The translations under genes and the position numbers were made by a program. A DNA stretch of 64,000 nucleotides from an uncultured Maritimibacter sp. (GTDB lineage Bacteria; Pseudomonadota; Alphaproteobacteria; Rhodobacterales; Rhodobacteraceae): assembly GCA_913063035.1 (NCBI GenBank), contig CAJXYS010000001.1, positions 1-64,000 on the forward strand, in the 5' to 3' direction. Shown here piece after piece: positions 1-7,796 of the stretch (position 1 is its first letter; every line of letters starts with the position of its first letter). Below the pieces are notes generated by a model. It ran no database searches. It saw only the letters and a program-made list of their open reading frames with translations, and had not been told where the DNA came from.

Positions 1-12
1 TCGGAGGGGCGC

Positions 13-696
13 GTGCACATCGACAAGCTGTATTTCACGCTCCCCGAGGTGCTCGAGCGCTGGCGGATCTCCGAGACGGACCTCGTCTACCTGGCCGAGA
101 ACGACAAGCTCCGGCTGTCGGTGCGGGTCTTCGGCGAGCCGGTCGAGTTCGGCGACTACGAGGAGGGCCAGGGCGGCGAGCGGTTCCGCGTGCCGTGGGA
201 GCAAAAGCCCTTCAGCGGGCTGCTCGACCTGCACGCCTGCGACGTCTTCCAGCTGTTCCGCTGTGGCGAGCTCCATGTCAGCGAGTTTCGCACGCCACGC
301 GCGGATTATGCGTCGCTCTATGGCGAGGCCAAGCCGGTCTTCGTGATGATCGGCGATCTTCTGCTAAGGCGTGAGGAACGCGATCGTTTCGAGCTTCAGT
401 CCGGCTTCTCCTCGGGCGGCTCGGCGATGGAGGAGAGCACCTTCATCGCCTCGGCCGACTACCAAGAGGTGCGCTGCAACGGCTACCGCTTCCGGCTCGG
501 GCCGATCCAGGCGCAGGTCGTCCGCGCCCTGCACGAGGCCGCGCAGAGGGGCGAGGCGTGGCAGAGCGGCAAGGCCATCCTGTCCTCGGCGGGCTCGAAG
601 AGCCTGCGCATGGCCGACGTCTTCAAGTCGCAGAAGGACTGGCGGCAGCTGATCCGCTCCGACTGCCGCGGCGGCTACCGTCTCAACATCGACTGA
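13..696 (+). CDS. Hypothetical protein, possible DNA-binding (accessory region)
   Basis: The 227-residue protein starts at a GTG preceded by a good GGAGGGG ribosome site at positions 3-9, so it is probably complete at the window edge. The N-terminus (LPEVLERWRISETDLVYLAEN) looks like a MerR/excisionase-type helix-turn-helix. The C-terminus, from about residue 150 (YRFRLGPIQAQVVRALHEA to GYRLNI), looks like a winged-helix module. No function can be named. With the two following small genes it forms an accessory patch next to the photosynthesis cluster. Conserved hypothetical proteins of this style are typical of variable or mobile regions in alphaproteobacteria; that placement is inference. 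Confidence 0.7.
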   Translation: MHIDKLYFTLPEVLERWRISETDLVYLAENDKLRLSVRVFGEPVEFGDYEEGQGGERFRVPWEQKPFSGLLDLHACDVFQLFRCGELHVSEFRTPRADYASLYGEAKPVFVMIGDLLLRREERDRFELQSGFSSGGSAMEESTFIASADYQEVRCNGYRFRLGPIQAQVVRALHEAAQRGEAWQSGKAILSSAGSKSLRMADVFKSQKDWRQLIRSDCRGGYRLNID

Positions 697-761
697 CTCG
701 CCTGCCATCCCCCATGCGGGGTCTCGGATCGCGCTCGGTGTGGGATCGGCTGGGGGATGGA

Positions 762-779
762 GGGGGATGACGATCCCCC
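762..779 (+). terminator. Hairpin after the first accessory gene
   Basis: A perfect 7 bp inverted repeat, GGGGGAT / ATCCCCC, with loop GACG lies 66 bp past the stop of the preceding gene. No T-tract follows, so it may be a weak terminator or only a structured leader of the next gene. CCATCCCCC-type repeats recur around it. Confidence 0.35.
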
Positions 780-907
780 GGCGAGCCGTCCAAGCCTGTC
801 CTGCAAGGCCATATCCATCCCCCTCTGCATCCCCCTGCGATCCTGACGACATCCCATAGCGGGATTTCGCAATCTCTCTCCGAAGCACACGCAAACGGAG
901 AGAGCCG

Positions 908-1120
908 ATGCAGCAGAAGCATTGCCTGAACCAGAAGGAACTCGCCCGGCGCTGGACGATCTCGCATCGCACGCTGGAGCGCTGGCGGTGGGCGGGTGAA
1001 GGCCCGGCCTACATGAAGATCGGTGGACGGGTCGTCTACCGCCTCGAGGACATCGTCGCATTCGAACGCGACCAGCTCCAGCACACTATGGACACCCAGC
1101 CGCGCGCGGGAGCGGCCTGA
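908..1120 (+). CDS. Small helix-turn-helix (excisionase/MerR-like) protein
   Basis: This 70-residue protein is essentially one HTH_17/excisionase-like domain: LNQKELARRWTISHRTLERW is the helix-turn-helix, followed by a wing-like GPAYMKIGGRVVYRLEDIVAFE. It has a clear GGAGAGA ribosome site upstream. Proteins of this size and fold act as excisionases or small repressors of mobile elements. No integrase lies within the window. Its stop overlaps the start of the next gene by one base, so the two are probably co-translated. Confidence 0.75.
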   Translation: MQQKHCLNQKELARRWTISHRTLERWRWAGEGPAYMKIGGRVVYRLEDIVAFERDQLQHTMDTQPRAGAA

Positions 1121-1473
1121 TGGGACGCCTGTCGCCCATCACCGAGGCCGAGGTCGTGCAGCTGCATGGCGCGAACGGGCCGGGGCTCGACGAGGTCGGG
1201 CTTGCCGCCTGGATCGCGCAGGCCGAACCCGGCGAGGCTCTGGTCTATCACCGCGGCTTCCTCGCCGTCGACGCCACGTCGGTCATCTCGAAGCTGCCGG
1301 CGGACCGGCAACGCGCGCTGCAGTTGGTGGCGGCCGCCGCCCGGCGTGCGGCCGAGCAGAACCTCGTCCACCTCGTGCAGTCCCGGCTCGGCCCGGACGC
1401 TTTCGCCTACATCGCCGTCGCTCGTGCGAAACCCGGCCCGTCCGCCATCCCCCCTATGATCCCGTCGTCATGA
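1120..1473 (+). CDS. Hypothetical protein (accessory region)
   Basis: This 117-residue protein is translationally coupled to the small HTH gene (TGATG overlap). The central segment GEALVYHRGFLAVDA and later LVHLVQSRLGPDAFAYIAVAR look like a compact conserved domain, but I do not recognise its function. No signal peptide or membrane segment is present. The gene ends 11 bp before the convergent stop of bchJ, so the accessory patch directly abuts the photosynthesis cluster. Confidence 0.65.
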   Translation: MGRLSPITEAEVVQLHGANGPGLDEVGLAAWIAQAEPGEALVYHRGFLAVDATSVISKLPADRQRALQLVAAAARRAAEQNLVHLVQSRLGPDAFAYIAVARAKPGPSAIPPMIPSS

Positions 1474-1484
1474 CCGGTCAGGTC

Positions 1485-2081
1485 TTACCGCTCCGGCGCG
1501 CCGCGCCGGAAAACGAAACGGCATGCGCTGGCCCCGGTCGCGCAGCATGCCGTTTCCTCGACATGGGTGTCGGCAGCCACGAGGGCCCGGAACAGCGTCT
1601 CCAGTACGGCGCAGTGCCAGGGGCAGCCGGGCGTCGCGAGCGGGTTTCGGGCGATCGTCAGAACGGGACTCCGCCCCGCGGTGGTCGTGACATCCCCCGA
1701 ACCGGCGAAGGTCCAGGCATGGCGGCGGATCGCCGCGAGCAACACCGGTGCGGCAAGCCGTGGCGGCAACCAGCGCAGCAGCTTCTGGACCGGCTTCGGG
1801 ATCCTGTGGGCGAGGATATAGGCCCCCGTCCGCCGCCCCGCATCGCGGGCCACGGCCGCGGCCTGCGCCGGGGGCAGGCCGGCCGCGATGGCGGCATGAA
1901 GGCGGGCGGCCTCTTGCTCTGCCACCATCTCGTCGGGCGGCGCCGAGAGGTAGGGGGCCAGGCCGGCGGCCCCGAACATGGCCCGCGCCAGCGTCTCGCC
2001 GCCCGCGGCGCGCAGCGCCGCGGCGGTCTGGGTGATCGCGTTGGGACCGACACGCGCGACGCCCGCGCCCTCGCCGGGCAT
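1485..2081 (-). CDS. bchJ: Bacteriochlorophyll 4-vinyl reductase-type V4R protein BchJ
   Basis: The protein is about 198 residues with a C-terminal V4R (4-vinyl reductase) domain ending in the cysteine-rich segment ETACCATGASACRFVF. BchJ was first assigned to 8-vinyl reduction of the chlorin ring; in this family it may serve as an accessory or substrate-delivery protein rather than the reductase itself. I chose the ATG at 2081, seven bases after the bchE stop. A longer version starting at 2135 would overlap bchE and has no better ribosome site. It is co-transcribed with bchE. Confidence 0.8.
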   Translation of the reverse strand: MPGEGAGVARVGPNAITQTAAALRAAGGETLARAMFGAAGLAPYLSAPPDEMVAEQEAARLHAAIAAGLPPAQAAAVARDAGRRTGAYILAHRIPKPVQKLLRWLPPRLAAPVLLAAIRRHAWTFAGSGDVTTTAGRSPVLTIARNPLATPGCPWHCAVLETLFRALVAADTHVEETACCATGASACRFVFRRGAPER

Positions 2082-2088
2082 CGCGGGA

Positions 2089-3744
2089 TCACTCCGCCGG
2101 GGTTTGGCTGACGCGGTCCTCGCCGCCGCAGGCACGGGCGCCGGCCTGGATCTCGGCCAGGCGGGCCTTCTCGGCCTTGATCTGGTCGCGCACCGCGGCC
2201 TTGCGCTCTGCCGCCTTGCGCTTGCGATCGGCGGTGGCTTCCCAGTCGGCCATCTGCGCCTCGGCGATCTGGCGGCTGTCGTCGAAATGGAAGTCCACCT
2301 TCTCCTTCGACTGCGGCCCCCAGTAACCGACCTTGCCGAGGTCGTAGAACGTCCGGGCGAAGCCCGCCTTGGCGAAGGCCTTCAGGCAGCCCAGCAGGTA
2401 TTTCCTGCGGAAACCCGTGCCGCGCCAGGGGTAATGGAACAGCGCCTTGTTCATGTAGAAGCGCCGGTAGTTGTGCATCACCCGGTCGAGCAGCGTCGCC
2501 CGGTCCATCGCATCGGGCTTCATGATCGGGGTGACGAAGTTGTATTTCTCGAAGTCGAACACCTCGACCTTGTCGCCCAGCTCCTGGAAGAGCGGCGTGA
2601 AGGGCCAGGGCGTGTACATCGTCCAATTGGCGAGATCCGGGTTCCAGTCGCGCGCGAAACGGTAGGTCTCTTCGAGGGTTTCCTCGGTCTCGTTGTCGAG
2701 CCCGACGATGAACTGCGCCTCGGTGAAGATGTCGGCCTCGCGCAGCAGGCGGATGGCTTCCTTGTTCTGCTCGACGCGGGTCTCCTTGTTGAAGAGATCG
2801 AGCTTCATCTGCGCCGCCGCCTCCGTGCCAAGGCTGACATGGACGAGGCCCGCGCGCCGCCAGAGCGGCAGCATCTCCTTGTCGCGCTGGATGTCGGTGA
2901 CACGGGTGTTGATGCCCCATTTGACCCGTTCGGGCAGCCCCCGCGCGATCAGTTCTTCGCAGAAGGCGGTGAATTTCCGCTTGTTGATGGTGGGTTCCTC
3001 GTCGGCGAGGATGAAGAAGCCGACGCCGTGGTTTTCCACGAGATCCTCGATCTCGTCCACGACGGCCTTGGGGTCGCGGACCCGGTAGTCGCGCCAGAAT
3101 TTCCACTGCGAGCAGAACGAGCAGGTAAACGGGCAGCCCCGGGCCATGCTCGGGATCGCGAGCCGCGTGTTGAGCGGGATGTAGACGTAGTTCTCCCATT
3201 CGAGGATCGACCAGTCCGGCGTCAGGCCCTCGAGGTTCTTGACCGTGGGCGCCGCGGCGGTGGCCACGATCTCGCCGTCGGCGCTGTAGGCGATGCCCTT
3301 GATGCGCTTGGGCTCCGCCGGCCAGCGGCCATCCTCGACGGCACGGACGAAATCGAGAAACACCTCCTCGCCCTCGCCGCGGACGATCACGTCGACCTGC
3401 GGGGCTTCCGAGAGAACCTGCTTGAACATGAAGGTGGCATGCACCCCGCCCAGCACCGTGACGGCGTCGGGGGCGGCCTCCTTGGCGATCTCCAGCGCGC
3501 GCTCGGCCTTGTAGATCGAGGGCGTGATCGCGGTGCAGCCGACGATATCCGGGGCAAGCGCCGCGATCCGCGCGCGCAGGTCGTCCTCGCCGATGTGGTG
3601 GGTCATCGCATCGATGAAGGTGATATCGGTATAGCCGGCCTCCTTCAGCGGACCGGCCAGATAGGCCACCCAGGCGGGCGGCCAGTTCCCGGCGATCTCC
3701 GCGCCACCGGAATGGTAGTTGGGATGGATCAGGACGATTTTCAT
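2089..3744 (-). CDS. bchE: Anaerobic Mg-protoporphyrin IX monomethyl ester oxidative cyclase BchE
   Basis: The 551-residue radical-SAM enzyme forms the isocyclic E ring of bacteriochlorophyll without oxygen (oxygen atom from water). The N-terminal half looks like a cobalamin-binding (B12) domain ([16 protein letters not shown] start). The radical-SAM 4Fe-4S motif CPFTCSFC has cysteines at residues 204, 208 and 211. The start at 3744 follows a strong GGGGGAG ribosome site; an upstream in-frame start at 3780 lies in the promoter. The upstream region carries overlapping PpsR and FNR-type sites. The cluster also encodes AcsF, the oxygen-dependent alternative enzyme. Confidence 0.95.
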   Translation of the reverse strand: MKIVLIHPNYHSGGAEIAGNWPPAWVAYLAGPLKEAGYTDITFIDAMTHHIGEDDLRARIAALAPDIVGCTAITPSIYKAERALEIAKEAAPDAVTVLGGVHATFMFKQVLSEAPQVDVIVRGEGEEVFLDFVRAVEDGRWPAEPKRIKGIAYSADGEIVATAAAPTVKNLEGLTPDWSILEWENYVYIPLNTRLAIPSMARGCPFTCSFCSQWKFWRDYRVRDPKAVVDEIEDLVENHGVGFFILADEEPTINKRKFTAFCEELIARGLPERVKWGINTRVTDIQRDKEMLPLWRRAGLVHVSLGTEAAAQMKLDLFNKETRVEQNKEAIRLLREADIFTEAQFIVGLDNETEETLEETYRFARDWNPDLANWTMYTPWPFTPLFQELGDKVEVFDFEKYNFVTPIMKPDAMDRATLLDRVMHNYRRFYMNKALFHYPWRGTGFRRKYLLGCLKAFAKAGFARTFYDLGKVGYWGPQSKEKVDFHFDDSRQIAEAQMADWEATADRKRKAAERKAAVRDQIKAEKARLAEIQAGARACGGEDRVSQTPAE

Positions 3745-3781
3745 AACGGCTCCCCCTTTGCCCCAAGGGTGGCACGTCATC

Positions 3782-3799
3782 TGTCAACATTAATTGACA
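3782..3799. promoter_or_regulatory. PpsR/CrtJ operator upstream of bchE
   Basis: TGTCAACATTAATTGACA is an exact TGT-N12-ACA palindrome with TGTCAA/TTGACA arms, 37 bp before the bchE ATG. It is the consensus site for the PpsR repressor encoded at 7797-9227. Confidence 0.88.
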
Positions 3800-3807
3800 C
3801 AGATCAA
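3794..3807. promoter_or_regulatory. FNR/FnrL-type site upstream of bchE
   Basis: TTGACACAGATCAA fits TTGAY-N4-RTCAA and overlaps the last six bases of the PpsR box. FnrL control of bchE is known in Rhodobacter; here the operator overlap is read directly from the sequence and its use is inference. Confidence 0.65.
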
Positions 3808-3835
3808 TGCGTCGGAAATTTACAGGGTCTTGCCG

Positions 3836-4351
3836 TCACGCGAAAATCTGCGCGGCGTGCTCCTCGAGGTAAATCCGAAGCCAGGGCGTGTAGCGCGACG
3901 GGTCGCGCCGCGTCCGCGCGCACAACTCGGCCATCCCGACCCAGGCGGTGTCCATCACCTCGTCGGGGTTGGGGCTGACGCGGATGCGCCGCGCCACCCG
4001 CGCGAGGAAAATATCCACGACCTCGTGCTCGATCAGGCCGCCGCCCACATCGGCGCGGTATTCCACCTGTTCGCGCGGCGACAGAGCCAGTCCGGTGATC
4101 CCGAGTTCTTCTCGCAGCCTGCGTTCGGCGCAGGCCGCCGGTGCCTCGTCCATTCGGGGATGGGTGCAGCAGGTGTTGGCCCAAAGCCCCGGCGTGTGAT
4201 ACTTGCCGCGCGCGCGGCGCTGGATCAGCACCGCGTCGCCGCACATCACGAAGACGGACACCGCCTTGTGCCGCAGGCCGCGGCGATGCGCCTCCAGCTT
4301 TTCGACCGGCTGCAGCCGGCCCTCGACCCAGGCGGGAATGAGATCGGTCAT
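3836..4351 (-). CDS. idi: Isopentenyl-diphosphate delta-isomerase, type I
   Basis: The 171-residue Nudix-fold enzyme interconverts IPP and DMAPP, supplying prenyl units for carotenoids and the bacteriochlorophyll tail. Visible marks are the WANTCCTHP active-site segment (catalytic Cys region) and the Nudix-box helix AERRLREELGI. Its start overlaps the bchP stop (ATGA, 4 bp), so it is the last gene of the bchG-bch2-bchP-idi unit. Together with dxs at 26.4 kb it gives the cluster its own isoprenoid supply. Confidence 0.93.
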   Translation of the reverse strand: MTDLIPAWVEGRLQPVEKLEAHRRGLRHKAVSVFVMCGDAVLIQRRARGKYHTPGLWANTCCTHPRMDEAPAACAERRLREELGITGLALSPREQVEYRADVGGGLIEHEVVDIFLARVARRIRVSPNPDEVMDTAWVGMAELCARTRRDPSRYTPWLRIYLEEHAAQIFA

Positions 4352-5526
4352 ACGTAGGCCGCCGGCACCAGGCGTGCGAGATGCGCCAGGTTCTTGACGC
4401 CGATCTTCAGATGCGCCAGCGGGCGTGCACGCACGAGTTTCTTGTTCATGTAGGCCTCGAAGGTCAGCCGTTGCACGTCGACATCATGGCAGAGCGAGAC
4501 GAAACGCTCCCGCCGTTCATCCGACTTGTAATAGGCATTCTGCATCGAGGCCAGCACCCGGAACACGGTCTTGTGCTCGCGCATGAAAAGCTGGCGCGCC
4601 AGCTTCAGATCCCGCACCCGGCCGGAAGCCAGACAGGCCGCCGCCGCAGTGGCCGCCACGCGCCCGCCGACCATGGCGTAATAGATCCCTTCTCCGGAGC
4701 TTGGCGCGACCACACCGGCGGCATCGCCCGCCAGGACCACGTCGCGACCGTTGTCCCAGCGGTCGAGCGGCTTCAGCGGGATCGGGGCGCCTTCCTTGCG
4801 GATCGTCGGGCAATCGGCCAGGCCGCTCGCCGCGCGCAGATCGGCCGTCGCCCGCTTGAGATCGACGTCCGGCACCATGGACCCCATGCCGACGCTGGCG
4901 GATTTCCCGTGCGGGAAGACCCAGCCGTAGAAATCCGGCGAGATCCGGCCGTCATAGACAACGTCGCAGCGCGCCGGGTCATAGGCGCCGACCTTGCCCG
5001 GTGCCTCGATGATCTCGTGATAGGCGATGACGTAGGGAATGCTGTCACCGCCCGGCACCTCGGCGCGCGCGACCCGCGACCGGGCGCCGTCGGCCCCGAT
5101 GACAAGGCGCGTCTCGACGGCCCGTTCGGCCCCGCTCTCCTTGTCGCGGTAGATCACGCGCGTCGTGCCGCCGTCGCGCGCGATCCTCTGGAACGTGCCG
5201 GTCAGGCGCGTCGCCCCGGCCCCTTGGGCGCGGTCCCGAAGGAAGGCGTCGAAATCCTCGCGGTCCACCATGCCCACGAAGCCGTTCTCGATCGGGATGT
5301 CGACCTGGCGCCCGGTGGGCGAGATCATGCGGGCGGTGGTGATCCTGGCGACGAGCTGTGCGTCCGGAATATCGAAATCCGCGATCAGGCGCGGCGGAAT
5401 GGCGCCGCCGCAGGGCTTGATCCGGCCCGCGCGGTCCAGCAACGCCACGTTGTGGCCCGACCGGGCGAGGTCTTCTGCGGCTGTTGCACCGGACGGGCCT
5501 CCGCCCACGACGACGACGTCAAACAT
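4348..5526 (-). CDS. bchP: Geranylgeranyl bacteriochlorophyll reductase BchP
   Basis: The 392-residue flavoprotein reduces the geranylgeranyl tail to phytyl, the last step of bacteriochlorophyll a synthesis. The N-terminal dinucleotide motif is VVVGGGPSGATAAEDLARSG and is followed by the family signature KPCGGAIPP. The FAD-binding GDAAG segment (VLAGDAAGVVAPSSGEGI) lies near residue 275. It sits 3 bp after the PucC-family transporter gene and overlaps idi by 4 bp. Confidence 0.95.
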   Translation of the reverse strand: MFDVVVVGGGPSGATAAEDLARSGHNVALLDRAGRIKPCGGAIPPRLIADFDIPDAQLVARITTARMISPTGRQVDIPIENGFVGMVDREDFDAFLRDRAQGAGATRLTGTFQRIARDGGTTRVIYRDKESGAERAVETRLVIGADGARSRVARAEVPGGDSIPYVIAYHEIIEAPGKVGAYDPARCDVVYDGRISPDFYGWVFPHGKSASVGMGSMVPDVDLKRATADLRAASGLADCPTIRKEGAPIPLKPLDRWDNGRDVVLAGDAAGVVAPSSGEGIYYAMVGGRVAATAAAACLASGRVRDLKLARQLFMREHKTVFRVLASMQNAYYKSDERRERFVSLCHDVDVQRLTFEAYMNKKLVRARPLAHLKIGVKNLAHLARLVPAAYV

Positions 5527-5529
5527 CTT

Positions 5530-6819
5530 TCATTCTCCCGGAACCATGGCGGCGGGGCGGCCCCGGCCAAGCTCGATGACCCGCAGCGCCATCAGCGCCG
5601 CGACGACGAAAAGCGCGGCCTCGGCGAGGAAGACCGTGCCGAAAGCGGCGGCATCGCTGGCCAGCGCCAGGCGCATGACGTCCACGGCCGCCGCGCCGAG
5701 CAGCCCGCCAAAGCCGGCGGCGATGGCCTGCGCCGCCCCCCAGAGACCCATCCGCATCCCTTCGCGGGCATCGCGCCCCTGCCCGGCCAGCGCCATCATC
5801 GACCCGATGGCCGCCACCGCGAACATGCCGTTGAAGAACCCCAGCGCCACCACGGCCGGCATCAGCATCGACGCCAGCGCGGTCTTGCCCAGCAGCGCAA
5901 TGGCCCCGAGGCTGGCGGCCGAGCCGAGGCATCCGGCCACGACCCAGCCGCGCAGGCTCCCGAGGCGCAGGCCGGTGGCGGCGATCCCCACGGTCAGCAT
6001 GCCGAAGAAGACACCGCCGTTCTGCGCACCGCTGAGCGTCGTCGACTGTCCCGGCGTCATGGCGAAAACCAGGCCTGCATAGGGCTCGAGAATCAGTTCC
6101 TGCATGAAATAGGCCGTCATGGACAGGAAGACGAAGATCGTGAAATTGCGCGCCGCGGGCTCGGCCCAGACCTCGTGCAGGCAGTCGAGGAACCGCGTGG
6201 CGTCCGGCCGCGCGCGCACGGCTTGTACGCGCGACTCGATTCCCCATACGGAAAGGATCGTCAGCAGGACCGCGCCCCCCGTGACGACGGCCACGATCCG
6301 GAGCAGGAGCGCCGGCGAATAGGGATCGAGAAACGCCCCCACGGTCCCGGCGGTCAGGGCGATCCCGGCGATCATCATCAGCCAGGTGATGGTCGCCGCC
6401 GCGGGACGGCGGCTCGGCAGGGTCGCGGTCGCGAGCAGCGCCAGCAGCGACGTGCCGGAGGCTCCCACCCCGAGCCCGATCAGCGCATAGGCCAGCACCG
6501 ACAGCACCAGGGCCGCGGTGAAACTGGTCTCGAAAAGCACGACGCCGGCGGCGGCCCCCAGCGCCCCCAGCGCCAGCGCGACCATGCCCCCGATGATCCA
6601 GCGCGTTCGATGCCCGCCCGCGTCGGACAGGAAACCCCAGTTCGGGCGCGTGATCTGCACCCCGTAGTGAAGCGCTACGAGAAGCCCCGGCAAGACCGCC
6701 GGCAAGGCCAGTTCCACCACCATCAGCCGGTTGAGCGTGGATGTCGTCAGCACCACGATGGCGCCCAGCGCCATCTGGACCAGCCCGAGCCGAAAGATGG
6801 AAATCCAGCCCAGCGACAT
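5530..6819 (-). CDS. PucC-family membrane transporter of the bchG-bchP unit (Bch2/Orf428 type)
   Basis: This 429-residue polytopic membrane protein of the PucC branch of the major facilitator superfamily has about 12 hydrophobic segments. Signature features include TLNRLMVVELALPAVLPGLLVALHY near the N-terminus. The gene between bchG and bchP in purple bacteria is Orf428/Bch2 ('bacteriochlorophyll synthase 44.5 kDa chain'); it probably moves or delivers bacteriochlorophyll to light-harvesting assembly. Its start overlaps the bchG stop by one base. LhaA at 18956-20404 is a second family member. Confidence 0.9.
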   Translation of the reverse strand: MSLGWISIFRLGLVQMALGAIVVLTTSTLNRLMVVELALPAVLPGLLVALHYGVQITRPNWGFLSDAGGHRTRWIIGGMVALALGALGAAAGVVLFETSFTAALVLSVLAYALIGLGVGASGTSLLALLATATLPSRRPAAATITWLMMIAGIALTAGTVGAFLDPYSPALLLRIVAVVTGGAVLLTILSVWGIESRVQAVRARPDATRFLDCLHEVWAEPAARNFTIFVFLSMTAYFMQELILEPYAGLVFAMTPGQSTTLSGAQNGGVFFGMLTVGIAATGLRLGSLRGWVVAGCLGSAASLGAIALLGKTALASMLMPAVVALGFFNGMFAVAAIGSMMALAGQGRDAREGMRMGLWGAAQAIAAGFGGLLGAAAVDVMRLALASDAAAFGTVFLAEAALFVVAALMALRVIELGRGRPAAMVPGE

Positions 6820-7727
6820 CAGCCCGCCCCCATCGCCCGCAAGGCGGTCGCCGAGATCATCATTCCCGTCACGTAGAAGGTCACGCCGGTGGCATTATAC
6901 CAGGGCGCCCGGCCCTTCGGGTCCGACAGGAGAACCCGCATCGCCCAGAGCTGCGCCAGCAACAGCGCGGCCACGGCGGCGGCGTGCCAAGGCCTGTCCC
7001 AACCCAGCAGAAGGGCCACGACCGCGACCTGTGGCAGCGCCATGACCCAGCAGGCGACCCGCGCGGCGCGCGCCGGGCCAAGCGTCACGGGCAGCGAGTT
7101 CACGCCGGTCTGGCGATCACCCTCCAGCGCCTTGAAATCATTGAGCGTCATGATGCCGTGCGCACCCAGCGCATAGAGCGCGGCAAGCGTGACCACCGGC
7201 CAGGAGGGCGCCCCGGCCGAAAGTACGGCCGCGCCGGTAAACCAGGGCAGCCCTTCGTAGCAGAGCCCGACCAGTCCCGGCCCCCAGATCCCCGAACGCT
7301 TGAGCCGGACCGGCTCGGCCGAATAGGCCCAGGCCGCCAGCACGCCCACGACGGTGGCGCCGAACCCCCACGGCCCCAGCAACGCCCCGAGACCGAGCGC
7401 AAGCCCGCTCATCGCCAGCGCGATCCAGAGCCCCCAGCGCCCGGGCACGGCGCCCGACGGGATCGGGCGGTCGGGCTCGTTGATCGCGTCCACATGGCGA
7501 TCGCACCAGTCATTGGCGGCCTGGCTCATCCCGCAGACGACGGGACCGGCCAGCACGACACCGACCAGGACGAGGAACGGCGCCGACGAGACCGGCGCCC
7601 CCGAGGCGACGACGCCGCAGAGATAGGCCCAGATCGGCGGGAACCAGGTAATCGGCTTCAACAGCCGCAGCACGGCGCGCGGCGCGGGGTAGCGGAGATC
7701 GGTTTGTAAGGTTTCGCTGACACTCAT
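6819..7727 (-). CDS. bchG: Bacteriochlorophyll a synthase (geranylgeranyl transferase) BchG
   Basis: The 302-residue UbiA-family integral membrane prenyltransferase esterifies bacteriochlorophyllide a with geranylgeranyl diphosphate. The first Asp-rich motif (NDWCDRHVDAINEPDRP) and the N-terminal LLKPITWFPPIWAYLCG are typical of ChlG/BchG. I prefer the ATG at 7727 (MSVSETLQ) because family members begin this way; a TTG at 7748 is possible. The start codon lies only two bases from the PpsR box, leaving no room for a ribosome site and implying a very short leader. Confidence 0.93.
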   Translation of the reverse strand: MSVSETLQTDLRYPAPRAVLRLLKPITWFPPIWAYLCGVVASGAPVSSAPFLVLVGVVLAGPVVCGMSQAANDWCDRHVDAINEPDRPIPSGAVPGRWGLWIALAMSGLALGLGALLGPWGFGATVVGVLAAWAYSAEPVRLKRSGIWGPGLVGLCYEGLPWFTGAAVLSAGAPSWPVVTLAALYALGAHGIMTLNDFKALEGDRQTGVNSLPVTLGPARAARVACWVMALPQVAVVALLLGWDRPWHAAAVAALLLAQLWAMRVLLSDPKGRAPWYNATGVTFYVTGMMISATALRAMGAG

Positions 7728-7729
7728 GG

Positions 7730-7747
7730 TGTCAATTAAACTATACA
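7730..7747. promoter_or_regulatory. PpsR/CrtJ operator abutting bchG
   Basis: TGTCAATTAAACTATACA is an exact TGT-N12-ACA match whose edge is two bases from the bchG ATG. On the minus strand it contains TATAGT (7745-7740), a plausible -10 element. Confidence 0.85.
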
Positions 7748-7796
7748 ATCCGATTCATTGGAAGGGTGTTTCCGACGCCCGGCGAGATGCGGGCCG

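Noticed and set aside
2079-2135. Longer bchJ starting at 2135
   Set aside because: The extra 18 residues overlap the end of bchE, look like low-complexity sequence and lack a better ribosome site than the ATG at 2081.
1978-3978. Long plus-strand open frame opposite bchE
   Set aside because: Antisense shadow of bchE; low-complexity composition, no ribosome site and no recognisable domain.
4381-6876. Plus-strand frame of over 800 codons opposite bchP and the PucC-family gene
   Set aside because: Antisense shadow; its His/Arg/Asp/Gly-rich composition mirrors the real genes.
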